From: Phytoamicus setariae
GTDB taxonomy: Bacteria > Pseudomonadota > Alphaproteobacteria > Rhizobiales > Rhizobiaceae
Assembly (NCBI RefSeq): GCF_016722925.1
Contig: NZ_JAEQNC010000004.1
Location: 393,529-457,528 of the forward strand
Length of the DNA stretch: 64,000 bases
Direction: 5' to 3'
Shown here: positions 46,900 to 55,867 of the stretch, in pieces
How the letters are laid out: every line of letters begins with the position of its first letter
Numbering within the stretch: the stretch's first letter is position 1
Program-made: the position numbers and the translations under genes
Notes under the pieces: model-generated
Database searches by the model: none
Seen by the model: only the letters and a program-made list of their open reading frames with translations
What the model was told of the DNA's origin: nothing

Positions 46900-48645
46900 A
46901 TGTCCAGTCGTGGCAGATCCTTCTTGGCGGCAGTGCTGTCAGCCACCCTCGTTCTCGCCCCACCGCAGATACTGCTTGCAGCCTCCCCGCAACCGGTCGG
47001 CGCTCAAAACGGCATGGTCGTCACCGCCCATCATCTGGCCTCCGAGGCAGGTGTAGAGGCACTGAAGAGCGGTGGCAATGCAATCGATGCCGCCGTTGCC
47101 GTCGGCTACGTGCTGGCGGTCGTCTATCCCGTGGCAGGCAATATCGGCGGCGGCGGCTTCATGACGATCCGACTGAAGGACGGCAAGACGGCGTTTCTCG
47201 ATTTTCGCGAGCGCGCGCCGCTCGCCGCCACGAAAACCATGTATCTCGATGCCAACGGCGATGTGGTCAAGGGTGCCAGCACCAATGGCTATCTCGCTGT
47301 CGGCGTGCCGGGCTCGGTCATGGGGCTGGAGACCGCCCGCGAAAAGTACGGCACCAAATCCCGCGCTGAATTGATGGCGCCAGCCATCAAGCTTGCGCGG
47401 GACGGTTTTTCGCTGGAACAGGGCGACGTCGCCTCGCTGGCTTCCGGTTTCAAGAAACTCTCCAGCGACAAGGCCGCCGCCGCCATCTTCCTCAAGCCAG
47501 ATGGCAAGCCGCTGGAAATCGCGGACACACTCAAGCAACCGGACCTCGCAACAAGCCTCGAGGCGGTATCGAAAGACGGTCCGGACGCTTTCTACAAGGG
47601 CGCGGTCGCCGACAAGATCGTGGATGCGAGCCGCGCAACGGGCGGCATTCTCGCAAAACAGGATTTCGAACAGTATGCAGTGCGGGAGCTTGAGCCGGTC
47701 ACCTGCAGCTATCGCGGCTACCAGATCCTGTCATCGCCGCCGCCAAGCTCTGGTGGCATCATCATCTGCGAAATCCTCAACATCCTGGAAGGTTATCCAC
47801 TCTCCTATCTCGGCCAGAGTTCGTCGGCGACAGTACATGCGATGGTCGAGGCCATGCGTTACGCTTTTGCCGACCGCAACGCCGCGCTCGGCGACCCGGA
47901 CTTCGTCAAAAACCCGGTATCGACCCTGCTCGACAAGACCTATGCCAAGGCGATCCGCGACAGCATCAATCCCTACAAGGCTGGCAAATCAGCCGATGTG
48001 ACGCCGCTTGGATTGGCGGAAAGCAACGAGACCACCCACTACTCCATCGTCGACAAGGACGGCAATGCCGTCGCCGTGACCTATACGCTGAACGGCTCGT
48101 TCGGCGCAGGCGTCGTTGCGCCGGGCACCGGCATCCTGCTCAACAACGAGATGGACGATTTTACATCCAAGCCCGGCGTCGCCAATCTTTACGGTCTGGT
48201 CCAGGGCGAAGCCAATGCGATCGCGCCGAAGAAGACCCCGCTATCCTCCATGAGCCCGACAATCGTCACCAAGGACGGCAAACTGTTCATGGTCATCGGC
48301 AGCCCCGGAGGCGCTCGCATCATCACAATCACGCTGGAAGCGATCATCAATGTCATTGACCATGGCATGACCATTCAGGAAGCCATCGATGCACCGCGAT
48401 TTCATCACCAGTGGCAGCCGGACCGCGTGGTCATGGAGCCTTACGCCCTTTCGTCCGACACACTGAAAATGCTTGCGGAAATGGGCCACAATGTCCAACT
48501 CGACCTGGGATGGCCTATCTGGGGCCAGGCGGCGGGCATTCTTGTCGGCGGCAAAAGCCTGTCGGAAATCGAGCAAGGCGGAGGTGCGCGGCTGAATGGT
48601 GCGATGGACAGCCGCGCCGCATCAGGTGCAGCCAAAGGCTACTGA
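46900..48645 (+). CDS. ggt: gamma-glutamyltransferase
   Basis: 581 residues with an N-terminal signal peptide (residues about 1-28), so periplasmic. The proenzyme is autocleaved before Thr378 (NETTHYSIVDKDGNAVAVT), giving large and small subunits; the small-subunit motifs PLSSMSPTIVTKDGK and GSPGGARIITI are present. The large subunit has GNIGGGGFMTIRL and a conserved FRERAP with the substrate-binding Arg. It hydrolyses glutathione and other gamma-glutamyl compounds. AGGAGAGTGCA lies before its ATG. Its 3' end overlaps that of the opposite cutC by seven bases. Confidence 0.95.
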   Translation: MSSRGRSFLAAVLSATLVLAPPQILLAASPQPVGAQNGMVVTAHHLASEAGVEALKSGGNAIDAAVAVGYVLAVVYPVAGNIGGGGFMTIRLKDGKTAFLDFRERAPLAATKTMYLDANGDVVKGASTNGYLAVGVPGSVMGLETAREKYGTKSRAELMAPAIKLARDGFSLEQGDVASLASGFKKLSSDKAAAAIFLKPDGKPLEIADTLKQPDLATSLEAVSKDGPDAFYKGAVADKIVDASRATGGILAKQDFEQYAVRELEPVTCSYRGYQILSSPPPSSGGIIICEILNILEGYPLSYLGQSSSATVHAMVEAMRYAFADRNAALGDPDFVKNPVSTLLDKTYAKAIRDSINPYKAGKSADVTPLGLAESNETTHYSIVDKDGNAVAVTYTLNGSFGAGVVAPGTGILLNNEMDDFTSKPGVANLYGLVQGEANAIAPKKTPLSSMSPTIVTKDGKLFMVIGSPGGARIITITLEAIINVIDHGMTIQEAIDAPRFHHQWQPDRVVMEPYALSSDTLKMLAEMGHNVQLDLGWPIWGQAAGILVGGKSLSEIEQGGGARLNGAMDSRAASGAAKGY

Positions 48646-49376
48646 GCTGCCTTCAGCCGCGTCTTCAACGCGCGTACGAGCTTGACATCGGTCACCTTGA
48701 CCGTGGGTTCGGAAAAGCCGAGCGCCACGATCCGCGGATCGGCAATGGCGCTATTTGCCGAACAGGAGGAATGCACCTCGGTAACATCGAGCCGGGCCAG
48801 TATCGCTTCGATCGTCTTCAGGTTGATGCCTGCGCCCGGCATGATCGAGATTCGCCCACCGGCAATGCGAACCGCCTCTGCCAGATCATCCAGCCCCTCC
48901 GGTGCCGTCTTCTTGCGGCCCGATGTCAGGATGCGCTCGAAACCGCATTCCACAGCCAGATCGATCGCCTCGGCGAGGTCAGGCACCAGATCGAAAGCCC
49001 GGTGCAATGTGCGCGGCATGCTGCCGACGGCATCGCACAACGTCCTCAATGTCTCGGCATCAAGCCGGCCGTCGGGCAGACTGGCACCGAACACGACACC
49101 CGCAAGCCCCGCGGACGCGGCGAAGAAGATATCGTTGGTCATCATGTCGATTTCGCGCGCCGTATAGGTGAAATCGCCGGCACGGGGACGGATCATCGCA
49201 TAGCAGGGTACCGGCGAACGCGCCGCTACGCTCATCAGTCCCGCCGAAGGCGTCAAGCCGCCGAGCGCCAGTGCGCTGCAAAGCTCGATCCTGTCTGCCC
49301 CACCTTCGATCGCCGCGTTGAGCCCCGCAACGTCGTCGACGCAGACCTCGAGAAGTATTCTAGTGTTCGACGCCAT
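48639..49376 (-). CDS. cutC: CutC family copper-homeostasis/uncharacterised TIM-barrel protein
   Basis: 245 residues from the ATG at 49376. The family opening LLEVCVDDVAGLNAAIEGGA, then DRIELCSALALGGLTPSAGL, plus PVPCYAMIRPRAGDF, RTLHRAFDLVPDL and ILTSGRKKTAPEGL are all present. CutC proteins are TIM barrels named for copper tolerance; the biochemical function is not established. The gene overlaps the ROK kinase end by 17 bases, so it is cotranscribed with the amino-sugar operon here, which hints at a sugar-related rather than copper-related role. Confidence 0.92.
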   Translation of the reverse strand: MASNTRILLEVCVDDVAGLNAAIEGGADRIELCSALALGGLTPSAGLMSVAARSPVPCYAMIRPRAGDFTYTAREIDMMTNDIFFAASAGLAGVVFGASLPDGRLDAETLRTLCDAVGSMPRTLHRAFDLVPDLAEAIDLAVECGFERILTSGRKKTAPEGLDDLAEAVRIAGGRISIMPGAGINLKTIEAILARLDVTEVHSSCSANSAIADPRIVALGFSEPTVKVTDVKLVRALKTRLKAAQ

Positions 49377-50283
49377 TCCGTATGTGCTCCAGTCCCAGCA
49401 TAGCCGCTCCAACCAGCCCGGGCTCGATATCACATTGAGCCCGAACAATCAGGGGCCGATCAAATCGCCGCAGGATTCGATTCCGGACTGTTTTGTCAAT
49501 TTCAGTCAAAAGTGCGGCGGAGTTCGCAAGTCCGCCTCCAGCAGGCACAATAGTTGCACCCGTGATGTTTATCGCAAGTGCAAGCGGCGAACTCAAGAGA
49601 TCGACATAGACGTCCACGGTCCGCGTTGCGTTCGGCTCATCCGCCTCCCAACCGGCGACAATTTCCGTGCTCGGCAGATCCACGCCATGGATCAGGCCAT
49701 GCAGCCGCTCGAGACCCCGTGCGCCGCCCACCGTGTTGACGCATCCCTTCTGGCCGCAAGTGCAGGGATAGGCAGGAATCGCGACAGGCGGGTCGCCCGC
49801 GGCCTGCGCAATGATCGGCCCATGCCCCCATTCGCCGGCGAAACCGCCAGCAGCGTTGGCAAGCCGGCCATCGACCACCAGTCCGCCGCCCACGCCTGAG
49901 CCCAGGATGATGCCGAGTACAATGCGGTTGTTCCGGCCAGCGCCCTGCCCGGCTTCGGCCAGCACGAAACAATCGGCATCATTGGCAACCAGAACCGGAA
50001 CGCCGAGGCGTGCTTCCAGATCGCCTGCCAGCCGCCGCTGGTCGATGCAGGGTATGTTGGCGCAGGTAATCACGCCGCTATCGGGATCGACCACGCCGGT
50101 CATCGAAATCGCCACGCATTGCGGCCGCTCGGGCAACCCGTCCAGTTTGGCTTTAAGGATATCGGCAAAGGCTGCGAAATCCTCAAGCGGTGTCGGATGC
50201 TTGTCGCCTATGGCGATATCATCGGCGGATCGCGCCACCGCGCTCTTGATCCAGCTTCCGCCAATGTCGAAGCAGAGGATCAT
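49360..50283 (-). CDS. ROK-family sugar kinase
   Basis: 307 residues. The N-terminal phosphate loop LCFDIGGSWIKSAV and the ATP-binding IILGSGVGGGLVVDG are typical, and the zinc-binding ROK signature is seen as CTCGQKGCVNTVGG with the preceding GEWGHGP. It would phosphorylate a hexose or N-acetyl hexosamine at C6. It sits last but one in the transporter operon, separated from the ATPase by a palindromic repeat (50308-50480). The other kinase of the island (56965) has a different fold. Its substrate could be GlcNAc, ManNAc or glucose; I cannot tell. Confidence 0.9.
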   Translation of the reverse strand: MILCFDIGGSWIKSAVARSADDIAIGDKHPTPLEDFAAFADILKAKLDGLPERPQCVAISMTGVVDPDSGVITCANIPCIDQRRLAGDLEARLGVPVLVANDADCFVLAEAGQGAGRNNRIVLGIILGSGVGGGLVVDGRLANAAGGFAGEWGHGPIIAQAAGDPPVAIPAYPCTCGQKGCVNTVGGARGLERLHGLIHGVDLPSTEIVAGWEADEPNATRTVDVYVDLLSSPLALAINITGATIVPAGGGLANSAALLTEIDKTVRNRILRRFDRPLIVRAQCDIEPGLVGAAMLGLEHIRNGVEH

Positions 50284-50307
50284 GACAAGCCCCGGGCGAA
50301 GCTTTCA

Positions 50308-50480
50308 CCCCCCTCTGCCCTGCCTGATATCTCCCCCTCAAGGGGGGAGATTGGATGGAGCGCACACTTTACCCAAACAACTCCCCTCACATCCTCAGCA
50401 CGCACCTGTTCGGAGCCGGGGGATCGCCTCGAGTCGATCTCCCCCCTTGAGGGGGAGATCCCCGGCAGGGCAGAGGGGGG
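50308..50480. repeat. 173-base inverted repeat, rhizobial intergenic palindrome type
   Basis: The arms at 50308-50351 and 50437-50480 are 44 bases each and match except for a few bases near the middle of each arm; an 85-base spacer lies between. Each arm itself contains the CTCCCCCTCAAGGGGGGAG hairpin. Such CT/GGG-rich palindromes recur between genes in rhizobial genomes. Here it lies inside the operon between the ABC ATPase and the ROK kinase. Confidence 0.85.
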
Positions 50481-50494
50481 TGCGAACAGTCCTG

Positions 50495-51496
50495 TCATCT
50501 CATCGCTTTGCCGTTGGCGTCGAAGCGGTGCGTCGTGCCATTATTAGCCGATGCATAGACGACATCGTCGGGTGCATAGGCATGCTCGCCAAACAGGCGG
50601 ACCGTCAGCAAGCCGGCCTTTTCGCTTTCCATGTAGACGATCGTGTCGGCGCCCAGGTGTTCGACATGGATGACCTTGCCGGACCACTGGCCGCTGTCGC
50701 GAGACAGCGACATATGCTCGGGACGGACACCAAGCGTCTTGTAGCCACTCTCGCCCAGACGATCCACGTCGATGAAGTTCATCTGCGGCGAACCGATGAA
50801 GCCGGCAACGAACAGGTTGTCCGGCCTGTTATACAGTTCCATCGGCGAACCGACCTGCTCGACCCGGCCAGCATTCAGCACCACGATCTTGTCTGCCAGC
50901 GTCATCGCCTCGACCTGGTCGTGGGTCACATAGATCATCGTCGCCTTGAGCCGGCGATGAAGCCGGGCGATCTCGAGCCGGGTCTGTACGCGCAGCGCGG
51001 CATCCAGATTGGAAAGCGGCTCGTCGAACAGGAAGAGCTGTGGCTCGCGCACGATGGCGCGACCGATGGCAACGCGCTGGCGCTGGCCACCTGAAAGTTC
51101 GGCAGGGCGCCGTTCGAGATAGGGATCGAGCGACAGCAGTGCCGAAGCTTCCTGCACTCGACTTTCGATCTCGGCTTTGGGCGTGCCGGCTTGCTTGAGG
51201 CCAAGGCCCATATTGTCGCGCACCGTCAGATGCGGATAGAGCGCATAGGACTGGAAGACCATGGCAATGCCGCGCTTGGCGGGCGGCACCGCCGAGACTT
51301 CCTTGCCGTCGATGACGATCTGGCCTGAGGTGATGTCCTCAAGCCCGGCGATCGAGCGCAGCAGCGTGGACTTGCCGCAGCCGGACGGGCCGACGAAAAT
51401 GACGAACTCGCCGTCCTTGACTTCGAGATCGATGCCCTTGAGCACGTTGACTTGGCCAAAAGACTTGCTGACCGATTTGAGCGTAAGGTTACCCAA
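50495..51496 (-). CDS. sugar ABC transporter ATP-binding protein (UgpC/MalK type)
   Basis: 333 residues from a TTG start at 51496 with GGAGAGG upstream. Walker [12 protein letters not shown], signature [15 protein letters not shown], Walker [13 protein letters not shown] and the [12 protein letters not shown] switch are present; a MalK-like TOBE regulatory tail follows ([18 protein letters not shown]). It is the ATPase for the two permeases 1 to 3 kb away in the same leftward operon. It is 15 bases past the dehydrogenase gene. Confidence 0.95.
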   Translation of the reverse strand: MGNLTLKSVSKSFGQVNVLKGIDLEVKDGEFVIFVGPSGCGKSTLLRSIAGLEDITSGQIVIDGKEVSAVPPAKRGIAMVFQSYALYPHLTVRDNMGLGLKQAGTPKAEIESRVQEASALLSLDPYLERRPAELSGGQRQRVAIGRAIVREPQLFLFDEPLSNLDAALRVQTRLEIARLHRRLKATMIYVTHDQVEAMTLADKIVVLNAGRVEQVGSPMELYNRPDNLFVAGFIGSPQMNFIDVDRLGESGYKTLGVRPEHMSLSRDSGQWSGKVIHVEHLGADTIVYMESEKAGLLTVRLFGEHAYAPDDVVYASANNGTTHRFDANGKAMR

Positions 51497-51511
51497 GGAG
51501 CCTCTCCAGGT

Positions 51512-52570
51512 TCAAAGATCTATCATTTTGCCGGTGCGCACGCTCTCATCCGCCGCAAGGCAGATCCGCAGCGATTGCACGGCATCATTCATATGCCGGG
51601 TCAGGTCGATATCCTCGCGGATCGCCTTGAGCACATAGGCTTGCTCGAGGTCGCAAAGCTCCTGATGACCGGGCTCGCCCGCCATCTGCAGCATCTGGTC
51701 GGCTTCGAGGAACTTGCCGTCAGGGCCTGTCTTGGCCTTGTGCAGGCGGATCGTCGAGGTCTTGGTGTGAGTGTCGATGTCGTCTGATTTGGCGTTCGGG
51801 TCCATGACGATCGACACGCTGCCGTTTGGCGACATCACGTCCTTGACGAAGAAAGCGGTCTCCGAGATCATCGGACCCCAGCCGGCTTCGTACCAGCCGA
51901 TGGAGCCGTCGTCGAAGGTCACCTGCAGGTGGCCGTAATTGTACATATCAGGCGCAATTTCGTCGGAAAGCCTGAGGCCCATGCCGCGCACCGAAACCGG
52001 CTTGGCATCGGTGATCTGGCACATCACGTCGACGTAATGCACACCGCAATCGACGATCGGCGGCGTGGTCTGCATCAGCGCCTTGTGGGTGCCCCAGGTT
52101 TTGCCTGAGGACTGCTGGTTGAGGTTCATGCGGAAGACGAAGGGGCCACCCAGATCGCGCGACAATTCGATCAGCTTGATCCACGACGGATGATGGCGGA
52201 GGATGTAGCCGATCACCATTTTGCGGCCATTGGCCTTGGCGCAGGCGACGACGCGTTCGGCATCGGCCACAGTGGTCGCCAACGGCTTTTCCACGAACAC
52301 ATGGCAGCCCGCTTCCATTGCCTTGATCGCATAGGCGGCATGGCTGTCTGAATAGGTGTTGATCGAGCAGAGCTCGGGCTTCAATTCCGCCAGCGCCTCG
52401 TCGAAGGACGGCAGGATCTCGCGACCGGCAAGCGGCGCCGGCAGCTCGGGCTTGGAGCGGTTGACGAGACCGACGATCTCGAAGCCGGGATTGTTGGCAT
52501 AGGCGAGCGCATGGCTCATGCCCATATTGCCGAGACCGGCGACGAGAACCCGGATGGGCGATGCACTCAT
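51512..52570 (-). CDS. Gfo/Idh/MocA-family oxidoreductase
   Basis: 352 residues. The Rossmann motif VAGLGNMGMSHALAYANNP opens the protein, and the catalytic EKP motif is in HVFVEKPLATTVADAERVV. The C-terminal alpha/beta substrate domain shows YGHLQVTFDDGSIGWYEAGW. It uses NAD(P) to oxidise or reduce a sugar, inositol or sugar acid. The start overlaps the permease stop (ATGA). In this island it could act on an amino sugar or a released sugar moiety; the substrate is unknown. Confidence 0.92.
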   Translation of the reverse strand: MSASPIRVLVAGLGNMGMSHALAYANNPGFEIVGLVNRSKPELPAPLAGREILPSFDEALAELKPELCSINTYSDSHAAYAIKAMEAGCHVFVEKPLATTVADAERVVACAKANGRKMVIGYILRHHPSWIKLIELSRDLGGPFVFRMNLNQQSSGKTWGTHKALMQTTPPIVDCGVHYVDVMCQITDAKPVSVRGMGLRLSDEIAPDMYNYGHLQVTFDDGSIGWYEAGWGPMISETAFFVKDVMSPNGSVSIVMDPNAKSDDIDTHTKTSTIRLHKAKTGPDGKFLEADQMLQMAGEPGHQELCDLEQAYVLKAIREDIDLTRHMNDAVQSLRICLAADESVRTGKMIDL

Positions 52571-53406
52571 TTAACTGCTCCTGCCGTAATGCCGCGGATA
52601 AGCTGCCGCGAGAAAATCATGTAAAGTACGAGGACGGGTGCGATGGCGAGCGACAGAGCCGCCAGCACTGCGTTCCAGTTGGTGACGAATTGGCCAATAA
52701 AGATCTGCGCCCCCAGCGTGATCGTCTTGGTGCTTTCACCCGGCGCCAGGATCAGCGGGAACCACAGGTCGTTCCAGATCGGGATCATGGTAAACACTGC
52801 GACCGTGGCCATGGCCGGACGGATCAGCGGCAACACCAGCCGGAAGAAGATCCTGTATTCCGAAAGCCCGTCGATGCGGCCGGCATTCTTCAGGTCGTCG
52901 GAAACCGTCTTCATGAATTCCGACAGGATGAAAATCGCCAGCGGCAGACCTTGCGCGGTATAGACCAGGATAAGCGCCGTCAGCGTGTTGACGAGCCCAG
53001 TCGCCACCATGCCCTGCAGGATGCCGATCGTGCCGAGGCGGATCGGGATCATGATGCCGAGGGCCATGTAAAGACCCATCATCGTATTGCCGCGGAAGCG
53101 GTATTCGGAGAGTGCGAACGCCGCCATGGCACCGAACAGCAGCACGAGCGCGATCGCAACAACGGTGACGATCATCGAGTTCTGCATGTAGTGGACGAAA
53201 TCCCCCTGCCCCAGCACTGTCTGGTAGCCGATCAGATCGAAGGTCGACGGGGTCGGCGGCTGCATCGGATTACGGAAAATGGCATTGCGCGACTTGAACG
53301 AGTTGATGATCGTCAAAACGACGGGAAACAGGGCGATCGCGGTATAGGCGAGCAGCACTGCATGGGCTGCGATCGACTTCGATGTCGAGGTGCGGGCCTT
53401 GGACAT
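52567..53406 (-). CDS. sugar ABC transporter permease (MalG-like)
   Basis: 279 residues, six predicted membrane helices, with the MalG-type EAA loop AGRIDGLSEYRIFFRLVLPL. GGAGAGCGAT precedes the ATG. It follows the partner permease by ten bases and its stop overlaps the dehydrogenase start. It is in the CUT1-type sugar uptake family, which pairs with a UgpC-like ATPase. Confidence 0.94.
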   Translation of the reverse strand: MSKARTSTSKSIAAHAVLLAYTAIALFPVVLTIINSFKSRNAIFRNPMQPPTPSTFDLIGYQTVLGQGDFVHYMQNSMIVTVVAIALVLLFGAMAAFALSEYRFRGNTMMGLYMALGIMIPIRLGTIGILQGMVATGLVNTLTALILVYTAQGLPLAIFILSEFMKTVSDDLKNAGRIDGLSEYRIFFRLVLPLIRPAMATVAVFTMIPIWNDLWFPLILAPGESTKTITLGAQIFIGQFVTNWNAVLAALSLAIAPVLVLYMIFSRQLIRGITAGAVK

Positions 53407-53416
53407 ATCGCTCTCC

Positions 53417-54367
53417 TCAGAACTGGTAGTGGCGCATGCGCCGCTGGATGGCGAACAGATAGAAGCTGACGCCGGCGAGGATGATCAGGAACATCACGGC
53501 GGCAATCGTCGCGCCCATCGAGCGGTCACCGAGCTGCAGCTGGAAGCCGAAGAAGGTGCGGTAGAGCAACGTGCCGAGAATATCGGTCGATCCATCCGGC
53601 CCGGCGAGCGCGCCCTGCACGGTGTAGATCAGGTCGAACGCATTGAAGTTGCCGACGAAAGTCAGGATCGAGATGATGCCGATCGCCGGCAGCACCAGCG
53701 GCAGCTTGATCTTCCAGAACTGGCTCCAGCCGGTGATGCCGTCCATTTCCGCCGCCTCGATGATCTCGTCGGGAATATTGAGAAGCGCCGCGTAGATCAG
53801 CATCATCGGGATGCCGACATATTGCCAAACCGAGATCAGCGACACGGTAATGAGCGCGGAGCTCGGCTTGCCGAGCCAGGGGGCGAACAGGAATTTCAGG
53901 TGCATCACGTCGAGCAGGTACGGCGTCACGCCCCAGATCGGCGACAGGATCAGCTTCCAGATAAAGCCGACAATGACGAAGGACAGCAGCGTCGGAAGGA
54001 AGATGGCGGTGCGATAGAATGCCGAGAAGCGCAGCCGTGGCAGCGACAGCAGCGCCGCGAGCGCAATGCCGATCGGGTTCTGCACCAGCATATGAATGAT
54101 GAAGAAAATGACGTTGTTTTTCAGGGCGTTCCAGAAATCTGCCGCCCATCGCGGCTCGCCGAACAGCGTGGCGAAATTGCCGAAGCCCACGAACACCCGT
54201 TGTCCGTCGACCTGGTTGAAGAAGGAGAGCCAAAGCGTGTTCGCCAGGGGAATGATCATCACTGCCGTGTAGACGATGACAGCCGGCAGAAGAAAAAAGA
54301 TGATGTGCCAGCGAAACGGTCGCCGGACCGGGCTGACTGCGTTGATCATGTCGGCTGGATCGGACAT
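53417..54367 (-). CDS. sugar ABC transporter permease (MalF-like)
   Basis: 316 residues from the ATG at 54367 (GGAAG upstream); a longer frame is not supported. The EAA motif IEAAEMDGITGWSQFWKIKL docks on the ATPase, and six helices are visible, including the first, HIIFFLLPAVIVYTAVMIIP. It forms the channel with the MalG-like protein. Confidence 0.93.
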   Translation of the reverse strand: MSDPADMINAVSPVRRPFRWHIIFFLLPAVIVYTAVMIIPLANTLWLSFFNQVDGQRVFVGFGNFATLFGEPRWAADFWNALKNNVIFFIIHMLVQNPIGIALAALLSLPRLRFSAFYRTAIFLPTLLSFVIVGFIWKLILSPIWGVTPYLLDVMHLKFLFAPWLGKPSSALITVSLISVWQYVGIPMMLIYAALLNIPDEIIEAAEMDGITGWSQFWKIKLPLVLPAIGIISILTFVGNFNAFDLIYTVQGALAGPDGSTDILGTLLYRTFFGFQLQLGDRSMGATIAAVMFLIILAGVSFYLFAIQRRMRHYQF

Positions 54368-54502
54368 TCGAAATCTTCCGTCTACTGGTGAAGGAACCTG
54401 GCCCCGCGCGTGCGCGTGTCCGCCAAGTATGGCCCAAGCCCTCTGGCTTGTCATGCATCCCCGAAGTGGCGGGGGGAGCCTATAGCAGTCCACTTGCAAA
54501 TA

Positions 54503-54530
54503 TGGCGGCGCTCTATTGGATGCGCCGCCA
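54503..54530 (-). promoter_or_regulatory. hairpin downstream of the sugar-binding-protein gene
   Basis: TGGCGGCGC and GCGCCGCCA form a perfect nine-pair stem around a ten-base loop, 20 bases past the binding-protein stop on the transcribed strand. No T-run follows. It parallels the hairpin after the PotD-like gene at 19832 and probably protects the binding-protein message. Confidence 0.55.
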
Positions 54531-54549
54531 CAATGTCATGCCTTGAGGC

Positions 54550-55809
54550 TTACTTGGCCGGCTTGTACCAGCTGTCGAGGCCCTTCTGCAGCTTCTCGGC
54601 GGCAACAGCCGGAGTATCCGTGCCGTTGATCACGTTGGCGGATTCAACCCACGTTTCGTTTTCGAGGTTCGGCGTGCCACGCGACAGGATCTGGTAGGTC
54701 GAGCGGATCGTCGACTTGCACTTTTCGCGCCAAGAGACGAATTCCTGAGCGAGCGGATCCTGCATCTTCACGGCCGTCTTGTTGAGGCTGAAGAAGCCCG
54801 GCAGGGAGTTGGCGTACATGTCGGCGAATTCCGGCGAGGAAATCCAGGTCAGCAGCTTTTCGGCTTCTGCCTTGTGCGCCGTCTTTGCATTCATGCCGAC
54901 GCCGATATCAGTGTGGTCGGAGATGTAGCAATCGTCACCGTCCTTGGCGACCGGCGGAGCGAACGCGCCCATCTTGAACTGCGCCTGGGTGTTGAAGCCG
55001 CCGATTTCCCAAGAACCGGCCGGGTAGATCGCCGCGCGGCCGAGCGTGAAGAGATTCTGGCTGTCAGGATAGGTCTGGGCTTCGAAACCGTCACCGAGGT
55101 AATCCTTCCACTTGGCGAGCACTTCATACGGCTTGACCCACTGCTCGTCAGTCAGCTTCTGCTCACCCTTCAGCAGCGCGTTGCGGCCTTCTTCACCCTT
55201 CCAGTAGTTCGGACCAATGTTCTGGTAGCCCATAGTGGCAGCTTCCCAGAGGTCCTTGGTGCCCATCGCCATCGGAATGTAGGTGCCGTCTGCCTTGATC
55301 TTTTCAAGCGCAGCGAAGAACTCGGCTTCGGTCTTCGGCGGGGTGATGCCGAGCTTGTCGAAGGCGTCCTTGTTGTAGATGAAACCATGGATGACCGAAG
55401 CCATCGGCACGCAGAAAGCTGCAGAGCCATCGTCCGTCGTCCAGGCGGACTTGGCGACGTCGGAGAAGTTCTCCATGCCCGGGTTCTTGGTGATGTCGGC
55501 CAGATAGCCCTTCTTGTAGAGTTCAAGCGAGGCATCGAACGGACGGCAGGTGATCAGGTCGCCAGCCGAACCGGATTCAAGCTTCGCATTCAGCGCAGCG
55601 TTGTATTCGGTCGGAGCGGACGGCGCGAACACCACCTTGATGCCCGGGTTCTTGGCTTCGAACGCCGGGATCAGCTTGTCCTTCCAGATCGCCAGGTCGT
55701 CGTTGCGCCAGCTCTCGATCGTCAGCGTGACATCCTCGGCGGATGCCGCGCCGGCATAGGCCAGCACGCTGGCACCCAGAAGGAGTGCCTTGATAGTGGT
55801 ACGGGTCAT
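54550..55809 (-). CDS. sugar ABC transporter substrate-binding protein (CUT1 type)
   Basis: 419 residues with a clear signal peptide (MTRTTIKALLLGASVLAYAG followed by AASAED). The mature form starts VTLTIESWRNDDLAIWKDKL, and contains IPAFEAKNPGIKVVFAPSAP and the hinge-like PAGSWEIGGFNTQAQFKMGA, normal for extracellular solute-binding family 1 proteins. GGGAGA lies before the ATG. Within an operon with MurQ and NagA-type enzymes an amino sugar or muropeptide fragment is the likeliest ligand. Confidence 0.93.
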   Translation of the reverse strand: MTRTTIKALLLGASVLAYAGAASAEDVTLTIESWRNDDLAIWKDKLIPAFEAKNPGIKVVFAPSAPTEYNAALNAKLESGSAGDLITCRPFDASLELYKKGYLADITKNPGMENFSDVAKSAWTTDDGSAAFCVPMASVIHGFIYNKDAFDKLGITPPKTEAEFFAALEKIKADGTYIPMAMGTKDLWEAATMGYQNIGPNYWKGEEGRNALLKGEQKLTDEQWVKPYEVLAKWKDYLGDGFEAQTYPDSQNLFTLGRAAIYPAGSWEIGGFNTQAQFKMGAFAPPVAKDGDDCYISDHTDIGVGMNAKTAHKAEAEKLLTWISSPEFADMYANSLPGFFSLNKTAVKMQDPLAQEFVSWREKCKSTIRSTYQILSRGTPNLENETWVESANVINGTDTPAVAAEKLQKGLDSWYKPAK

Positions 55810-55867
55810 GTGGTTCTCCCTGTTATTTCGACGCCACCATGGCGTTCTCTAAACCTTTGTTCCCATT

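Noticed and set aside
50284..50494. CRISPR-like array from repeated CCCCCTC words
   Set aside because: Only two arms in inverted orientation with one spacer; it is a single palindromic element.
53390..54391. Plus-strand frame opposite the permease genes
   Set aside because: Charged Asp/Glu/Arg composition is the mirror of membrane helices on the other strand.
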